In this document: positions 59,037-64,000 of the stretch, one piece after another
Position numbering within the stretch: position 1 is the stretch's first letter
Layout: every line of letters begins with the position of its first letter
NCBI GenBank assembly: GCA_016793165.1
Contig: JAEULA010000013.1
Location: 124,001 to 188,000, forward strand
Length of the DNA: 64,000 nt
Source: Alphaproteobacteria bacterium
GTDB taxonomy: Bacteria; Pseudomonadota; Alphaproteobacteria; CACIAM-22H2
Reading direction: 5' to 3'
Notes under the pieces: model-generated
The model's input: the letters and a program-made list of their open reading frames with translations, nothing else
What the model was told of the DNA's origin: nothing
The model's database searches: none
Position numbers and translations under genes: made by a program

Positions 59037-59906
59037 TCACATATACGGCTTCATCGCCTCGCGCGCGGCCGCGCCGATATCCGCCCGCGCGAGCGCGAAG
59101 GCGACGTTGGCCTCGAAGAAGCCGACCTTGTCGCCGCAATCGAAGCGCTTGCCGTCGAAGCGCAGTCCGTGGAACGGCGCAGCCCCGATCATCGCGGCCA
59201 GCGCGTCCGTCAGCTGTATCTCGCCGCCGGCGCCCTTGGTGCCCTTGTCGAGGTGGTTGAACACGCTCGGCTCGAGGATGTAGCGGCCGATGACCGCGCA
59301 GGTCGACGGCGCCTTGTCGGGCGTCGGCTTCTCGACCAGGCCCTTGACCTGCACGAGGCGGCCGTCGTCGCGGCCCGGCGCGACGATGCCGTAGCGCTTC
59401 GTGTGCTCGCGCGGCACGTCCATCACCGCGATCATGTTCCCGCGCGCCTCGGGATAAGCGTCGACCATCTGCTTCAGGCAGGGCGTCTGAGCCAGGATGA
59501 GGTCGTCGGCGAGCAGCACGGCGAACGGCTCGCTGCCGACCAGCGCACGCGCGCACCAAACGGCATGGCCCAGCCCGAGCGGCGCCATCTGCCGCGTATA
59601 GGCCACGCGGCCGGGCCTGGGTAGCCAGCGGCGGAGCTCCTCGAGCTCGGAGGACTTGCCGCGCTCCTCGAGGGTGCGCTCCAACTCGAAGGAGTGGTCG
59701 AAGTGATCCTCGATCGCGGTCTTGCCGCGCCCCGTGACGAAGATGAACTCTTCGATCCCCGCCGCTTGCGCCTCCTCCACCGCGTATTGGATGAGGGGCT
59801 TGTCGACGACCGGCAGCATCTCCTTCGGCATCGCCTTGGTTGCCGGAAGGAAGCGCGTGCCGAGGCCGCCGACCGGAAAGATCGCCTTGCGGACTCGAAC
59901 GGACAT
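59037..59906 (-). CDS. galU: UTP--glucose-1-phosphate uridylyltransferase
   Basis: The 289-residue enzyme makes UDP-glucose from UTP and glucose 1-phosphate. The nucleotide-binding start [29 protein letters not shown] (metal Asp region) and [13 protein letters not shown] are the standard GalU features, and CGDKVGF is also present. ATG 59906 gives the family N-terminus; a longer in-frame stretch to 60086 is not coding. The 217 bases upstream, to the DnaJ-domain gene stop at 60124, show no gene. Confidence 0.97.
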   Translation of the reverse strand: MSVRVRKAIFPVGGLGTRFLPATKAMPKEMLPVVDKPLIQYAVEEAQAAGIEEFIFVTGRGKTAIEDHFDHSFELERTLEERGKSSELEELRRWLPRPGRVAYTRQMAPLGLGHAVWCARALVGSEPFAVLLADDLILAQTPCLKQMVDAYPEARGNMIAVMDVPREHTKRYGIVAPGRDDGRLVQVKGLVEKPTPDKAPSTCAVIGRYILEPSVFNHLDKGTKGAGGEIQLTDALAAMIGAAPFHGLRFDGKRFDCGDKVGFFEANVAFALARADIGAAAREAMKPYM

Positions 59907-60123
59907 GACGGGATCTCGATCTGTGAGGGGGGGCGTGGACCCGGTCGAAGGACGCGCCGAGAACGGAGGGGTCGACGGCGCTATTCCACCTGAGCGCGCC
60001 GCTTTTGCCATAGGCGTGCGCGCGGCGGCAAGCGCTCGGCCGACGCAGGCGCGGCGCCAACTATTTGGCAATGCTTCGGCTTTCACGCTTCCTTAGGGAT
60101 TGGCGCCCGCCCGAACTGGGCGG

Positions 60124-60843
60124 TCAGGCGCCCAGAAGGCGCTCTTTCGCCCGGTTGATCTTCGCCGCAAGGTACGGCGATCCCCCGTGGTCGGGATGAT
60201 TGCGCTTCATCGCCTCGCGCCACGCGCGCCGTACGGCTTCGTCGTCGGCGCCGGGGGCGAGGCCCAGAATCTGATAGGCCTCCTCGCGCGACATCTCGTC
60301 GCGTGGTGACGTCGCGGCTTCGCCGTCGCCCGCCGCGTCGGCGGCCGCGTCGGCGGCCGCGCGCCAGCCGGCATGGACGGCGTCGAGATACGCCTCCAGG
60401 AGGGTCGCGGACTCGGGATGCTCGATGCGCAGGCTTCCGAGCAGCTCGAGAAGCTGATCGGCGCGCAGCTCGCTCAGGCGACGACCGGCGAGCGAGCCCT
60501 GCAGCACGAGGCCGTCCATCGTCGCCGCCGCATGGTCGAGGGTCATGCGCAGCCACGGCGTCTCGACGTCCGAGCGCGCGGCAGTCCCGCCGCCGCCGCC
60601 GCTCGCGCCGCGCAGACTCCGCCACCAGCGACGCAGCAGCGGCAGGAACGGGATCGCGATGTAGATCAGCTGCGCGGCGCGTCCCGACATCACCAGGAAC
60701 ACGGCGGCGGCCCCGCCGCCGAGATAGGCGATCCAGCGCAGCCCGGCGACCACCTGCTGCGGGGGCGCCGCGGCGTACCAGCGCAGGGCCGCCAGCAGCA
60801 GCAGCAGCAGCGCGACGCCCAGCATCAGGAACAGCAGCGTCAT
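60124..60843 (-). CDS. Membrane protein with C-terminal DnaJ domain
   Basis: The 239-residue protein has two hydrophobic segments near the N-terminus (LLFLMLGVALLLLLLAAL and LGGGAAAVFLVMS), a soluble helical middle and a C-terminal J domain (about 185-239) with the HPD motif in KRNHPDHGGSPYLA. The layout resembles DjlA/Pam18-like co-chaperones that act with DnaK at the membrane. A 12-base direct repeat gives an ADAAADAA run before the J domain. Its ATG overlaps the VWA gene's stop (ATGA), so the gene is coupled to mipZ and the VWA gene. Confidence 0.83.
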   Translation of the reverse strand: MTLLFLMLGVALLLLLLAALRWYAAAPPQQVVAGLRWIAYLGGGAAAVFLVMSGRAAQLIYIAIPFLPLLRRWWRSLRGASGGGGGTAARSDVETPWLRMTLDHAAATMDGLVLQGSLAGRRLSELRADQLLELLGSLRIEHPESATLLEAYLDAVHAGWRAAADAAADAAGDGEAATSPRDEMSREEAYQILGLAPGADDEAVRRAWREAMKRNHPDHGGSPYLAAKINRAKERLLGA

Positions 60844-61553
60844 GGCGCGCCGCGCGGCTTGCCGAACTGGCGCGTGAGGCGGAGAACCTCGCCGCCGCGC
60901 CGCCGGGCGAAGTCCTCCAAGGCGACGCGGCCGCCGACGGCGAACGTCGCCACCGCTGCAAGCAGGTCGCGCAGCGCGTCGGCGCTGCGGGCGTCGAAGG
61001 GGCAATAGGCGCCGCCCGACAGGCGCGCGATGCGCTCGAATGCCGCGCGCACGGCCGGATCGCCGCCTTCCTGGAACATGAACGCGGGCACGCCGAGCAG
61101 GCCGAGCTCGCCCGCCTGCCGCGCGAGGAGATCGGCGTCCTCCTCCATCGCGTCGCCGACGAACACGAGCGCGCTGACCTTGCGCCGGCGCGTCTCCTGC
61201 GCTGCATGCGCCAGCACGGACTCGATCTGCGTCTGGCCGCCGCGACAGCCGACCGCGGTCATCTGGGCGACGAGGGCGCGCGATTCCCGGACCCAGGCGC
61301 CGGCCTCGAACTCGCCCATGCCGCGATACCAGACGAGTTGGACCTCCAGCGGCCCGAGCCCCTGCGTGGCCAGGAACATCTCCCCCTGCAGCTGGCAGGC
61401 GCGATCCCACATCGGCTGGCGGGACGCGGTCGCGTCGAGGGCGAAGATCAGCCGGCCCGCCTGTCCAGGCGCGCGCAGGGCCGGCATCGCCTTCACCTTG
61501 GCGAGGAAGGCGGCCACGTCCGCGGACGCGGCCTTGGCCGGCGGCTTGCTCAT
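60840..61553 (-). CDS. von Willebrand factor A-like protein
   Basis: The 237-residue cytoplasmic protein has a VWA fold with LIFALDATASRQPMWDRA, whose D-A-T-A-S replaces the D-x-S-x-S of the metal site, and VSALVFVGDAMEEDADLL in the strand carrying the later metal-binding Asp. Function is unknown; VWA proteins often assemble with AAA or other ATPases. Stop and start overlap with mipZ upstream and with the DnaJ gene downstream (ATGA both times). Confidence 0.8.
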   Translation of the reverse strand: MSKPPAKAASADVAAFLAKVKAMPALRAPGQAGRLIFALDATASRQPMWDRACQLQGEMFLATQGLGPLEVQLVWYRGMGEFEAGAWVRESRALVAQMTAVGCRGGQTQIESVLAHAAQETRRRKVSALVFVGDAMEEDADLLARQAGELGLLGVPAFMFQEGGDPAVRAAFERIARLSGGAYCPFDARSADALRDLLAAVATFAVGGRVALEDFARRRGGEVLRLTRQFGKPRGAP

Positions 61554-62431
61554 GCCTCGAGAGGTAGGTCCTGCGTCACCGCTTCGCCAGAGGACTCCAC
61601 GACCTCGGCCTGCATGCCCACGGCCTTGAGCAGGTCGCGCACCTCCTGGCGGGCGGCGACGTGGCTCATGCTCATCGCGACGCCGAGGCCCTTCTGGCCG
61701 AGGTCGAGCAGCGTCAGGCCCTGCAGGAAAAGCTCGCGGAAGATCACGCGGTCGCCGAAGCCGGGGGCGAGGCGGAAGCCGATGCGCCGCGACAGCTGCT
61801 CGAGCACCTGGCCCACCGCGCGCTTGTTGCGCGCCTCGATGCTGGCGAGGCGGTTGCGCATCACGATCCAGTCGATCGAGCTGCGGTCGCGGAGCGCACG
61901 CTGCTTGCGCTGCTCCCACACCATCACGGCGTAGAGCGACGGCTTGAGGACCTTTAGCGTGTCCGGATCGACCTTTGCGATGAGGTCCATGTCGACGAAG
62001 GAATCATTCATCGGCGTGACGATGGTGTCGGCGTGGCTGTGCGCCAGCCGCGAGAGGAACGTGTCCGATCCGGGCGTGTCGATCACCACGACCTCGTGCT
62101 GCGCCGAGAGCTCGGCCAGCGCCGCCTCGAAGCGTACGCGCTCGTCGGCATCGGCGGCCTCCCCACGCTGGGCGGAGAGGTCGACGCGCCGATGGTCGGG
62201 CATCGGCAGGGTCACGCCCTTGCCGGCGATGGTCGCGCGGCGATTGTCGAGATAGCGGCTGAGGGTCGCCTGGCGCGAGTCCACGTCCATCGAGCCGACG
62301 CGGCGGCCGGCATGAAGCAGGCCGACGATCAGATGCATGGCCGCGGTCGACTTGCCCGACCCGCCCTTTTCGTTTCCCAGCACGATGACGCGCGGCCGCT
62401 TGGCCGGCGCATTGGGCAACGTGATGCTCAT
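61550..62431 (-). CDS. mipZ: MipZ-like ParA-family ATPase
   Basis: The 293-residue protein has the deviant Walker A motif GNEKGGSGKSTAAMHL, DVDSRQATLSRYLDNR and VVIDTPGSDTFLSRLAHSHAD, all typical of MipZ. MipZ forms a gradient from the cell poles and inhibits FtsZ assembly, so it places the division plane. SRRIGFRLAPGFGDRVIFRE and LRDRSSIDWIVMRNRL match the MipZ C-terminal half. ATG 62431 follows AGGCGGGAG directly. It is the first gene of the mipZ-VWA-DnaJ operon and divergent from the acyl-CoA synthetase gene, with 157 bases between. Confidence 0.93.
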   Translation of the reverse strand: MSITLPNAPAKRPRVIVLGNEKGGSGKSTAAMHLIVGLLHAGRRVGSMDVDSRQATLSRYLDNRRATIAGKGVTLPMPDHRRVDLSAQRGEAADADERVRFEAALAELSAQHEVVVIDTPGSDTFLSRLAHSHADTIVTPMNDSFVDMDLIAKVDPDTLKVLKPSLYAVMVWEQRKQRALRDRSSIDWIVMRNRLASIEARNKRAVGQVLEQLSRRIGFRLAPGFGDRVIFRELFLQGLTLLDLGQKGLGVAMSMSHVAARQEVRDLLKAVGMQAEVVESSGEAVTQDLPLEA

Positions 62432-62588
62432 CTCCCGCCTCTCACCCGCCTGGTTCCGGCCGCGCACCGTCGCGCGGCTCCGCCGTCCCGGGTACCGGCG
62501 CCCGCGCGCGACTCGACGCCGCGAGGGCGCGTTTGCGCGCCGGCATGCCGGCTCTCTAGCATGACCCCGACCGTCCCGGGAGAACGCC

Positions 62589-64000
62589 GTGCTGCCCCCT
62601 GCCGCCGATTTCGACGAGCTGCGCCGAGGCTTCGCCTGGCGGCTTCCCGCGCGCTTCAACATCGGGGTCGACGTCGTCGACCGCCAGCCCGCCGACGCGC
62701 CGGCGATGATCGTCGATCACGACGACGGCCGCATCGAACGACTCGGCTTCGGCGCGGTGAAGCGCGCCTCGAATCGGCTGGCGAACGCGCTGCGCGCGCT
62801 CGGCCTCGCGCGCGGCGAGCGCGTCGCGATCCTGCTCGGACAGGGGCCGGAGACCGCGCTCGCCCATGTCGCCGCCTACAAGCTCGGCGCCGTTGCCGTG
62901 CCGCTGTTCGTGCTCTTCGCCGAGGAGGCGCTGCGCTTCCGCCTGGCCGACTCGGGCGCCGCGATGCTCGTCACCGACGCCGCCAATTGGCCGAAGGTGG
63001 CGGCGATCCGCGACGTGCTCCCGGCGCTGCGGCATGTGCTGGTGGTCGACGGCGGCGGAATCGACGGCACCCACGACTTCGCGGCGCTCCAGGTGGCCGC
63101 CCGCGACGACTTCGCGCCCGTCGACACGGCGGCCGACGATCCGGCGATCATCATCTACACCTCGGGCACCACCGGTCCGCCCAAGGGCGCGCTGCATGCC
63201 CATCGCTTCCTGCTCGGCCATCTGCCCGGCGTGGAATTGCCGCAGCGGATGTTCCCGCAGCCCGGCGACCTGTTCTGGACGCCGGCCGACTGGGCGTGGA
63301 TCGGCGGCCTTTACGACGTGCTGTTCCCGGCCTGGCACCATGGCGTGCCCGTCGTCGCGCGCCGCTTCGCCAAGTTCGACCCCGAGGCCGCCTTCGCGCT
63401 GATGGCGCGGCACGGCGTGCGCAACGTGTTCCTGCCGCCCACTGCGCTCAAGCTGATGCGCCAGGCGCCGGGCCGCGGCGGCGCCCGCGCGCGGCTTCGC
63501 TCGATCGGCTCGGGCGGGGAGACGCTCGGCGCCGAGCTCCTCGACTGGGGACGCGAGACCTTCGGCGTGACGATCAACGAGTTCTACGGCCAGACCGAAT
63601 GCAATCTGGTCGTCGCCAACAATGACGACCTGATGCCGGTGCGGCCGGGATCGATGGGCCGCGCGGTCCCGGGCCATGCGGTGGCCGTCGTCGACGAGAC
63701 GGGCCGGCCGCTGCCGGACGGCGACACCGGCATCATCGCGATCGCCCGTCCCGATCCCGTGATGTTCCTCGGCTACTGGAACAACGAGGCGGCGACGCGC
63801 GCGAAGTTCGCCGGCGACTGGCTGCTCACGGGCGATATCGGACGGCGCGATGGCGAGGGTTATTTCTGGTACCAGGGCCGCAGCGACGACGTGATCACGT
63901 CGTCCGGGTACCGGATCGGCCCGGCGGAGATCGAGGACTGCCTGCTCCGTCATCCCGCCGTCGCGATGGCCGCCGCGATCGGCGTCCCCGACGCGCTGCG
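62589..64000 (+). CDS. Acyl-CoA synthetase, AMP-forming (5' part; runs off the window)
   Basis: The first ~470 residues of an adenylate-forming acyl-CoA synthetase of the medium-chain/acetyl type are visible. The P-loop is IIYTSGTTGPPKGALHAHR (about 190-208). Further motifs are NEFYGQTECNL near 330, LLTGDIGRRDGEGYFWYQGR near 415 and SSGYRIGPAEIED near 437, which starts the C-terminal lid. The lid's catalytic Lys lies beyond the window. The start is GTG 62589, with GGGAGAAC 4 bases before it; no ATG competes. It would activate a carboxylic acid to its CoA ester; the chain length is not known. Confidence 0.93.
   Translation, partial: MLPPAADFDELRRGFAWRLPARFNIGVDVVDRQPADAPAMIVDHDDGRIERLGFGAVKRASNRLANALRALGLARGERVAILLGQGPETALAHVAAYKLGAVAVPLFVLFAEEALRFRLADSGAAMLVTDAANWPKVAAIRDVLPALRHVLVVDGGGIDGTHDFAALQVAARDDFAPVDTAADDPAIIIYTSGTTGPPKGALHAHRFLLGHLPGVELPQRMFPQPGDLFWTPADWAWIGGLYDVLFPAWHHGVPVVARRFAKFDPEAAFALMARHGVRNVFLPPTALKLMRQAPGRGGARARLRSIGSGGETLGAELLDWGRETFGVTINEFYGQTECNLVVANNDDLMPVRPGSMGRAVPGHAVAVVDETGRPLPDGDTGIIAIARPDPVMFLGYWNNEAATRAKFAGDWLLTGDIGRRDGEGYFWYQGRSDDVITSSGYRIGPAEIEDCLLRHPAVAMAAAIGVPDAL

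Overview
The window is a gene-dense, very GC-rich chromosomal segment with the codon use and gene neighbourhoods of an alphaproteobacterium, most likely Rhodospirillales or a near relative. The evidence is: ClpS/ClpA beside a phasin and a SPOR-type D,D-carboxypeptidase; accB-accC-aat facing a DUF2155/NDUFA12-type block; rne, an AmiC-type amidase, PBP1A and prfB close together; a B12-dependent ribonucleotide reductase; and a MipZ-type ParA ATPase. I saw no rRNA, tRNA, insertion sequence, phage or CRISPR array. The two end genes are cut by the window edges.

Layout. 1-3.8 kb: 3' end of glnE, peroxiredoxin bcp, AMP nucleosidase, a GYD-domain protein and a PEP-CTERM-like exported protein. 3.8-16.3 kb: prfB with a programmed +1 frameshift, a PaaK-like adenylate-forming ligase, an exported protein that looks like a catalytically dead archaemetzincin, PBP1A, an AMIN/amidase_3 protein, and RNase E. 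16.3-22.2 kb: an aminotransferase, a gamma-glutamyltransferase-like protein, and a translationally coupled envelope set (BepA-like M48 protease, DUF3047-like lipoprotein, DsbA-like protein). 22.2-31 kb: HPPD, a DMT permease, a decayed aroQ, accB, accC and aat, facing an opposing operon NDUFA12-mlaD-opgC-SGNH-DUF2155. 31-36.5 kb: a DUF6352 protein and nrdJ, preceded by two tandem NrdR boxes.

36.5-49.8 kb is the most accessory-like part. It holds an ABC exporter coupled to a membrane class III cyclase, a permease, a small exported protein, a RidA protein, a large exported TPR-CHAT protease-like protein, a FemAB-like acyltransferase followed by an MBOAT/SGNH O-acetylation pair, and a PQQ-type sugar dehydrogenase. 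49.8-55.8 kb is the clpA-clpS-phasin-lipoprotein-dacF block, with a well-formed phasin promoter flanked by palindromes. 55.8-60 kb carries sugar-nucleotide genes (phosphohexomutase, UDP-glucose dehydrogenase, GalU) that would feed envelope or exopolysaccharide synthesis. 60-64 kb has a tightly overlapping mipZ-VWA-DnaJ operon and the 5' part of an acyl-CoA synthetase.

The main theme is envelope building and quality control (peptidoglycan synthesis and hydrolysis, MlaD lipid transport, BepA/Dsb, glycan O-acylation, sugar nucleotides) mixed with core metabolism. The strongest second-look items are the exported archaemetzincin-like pseudoenzyme, the relic of aroQ left exactly where aroQ is expected, an opgC plus active-site-less SGNH pair inside the mlaD/DUF2155 operon, the exported CHAT protein, and the dual-start, palindrome-flanked phasin gene. 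I did not find a convincing wholly new multigene system. All assignments are from reading the sequence only.
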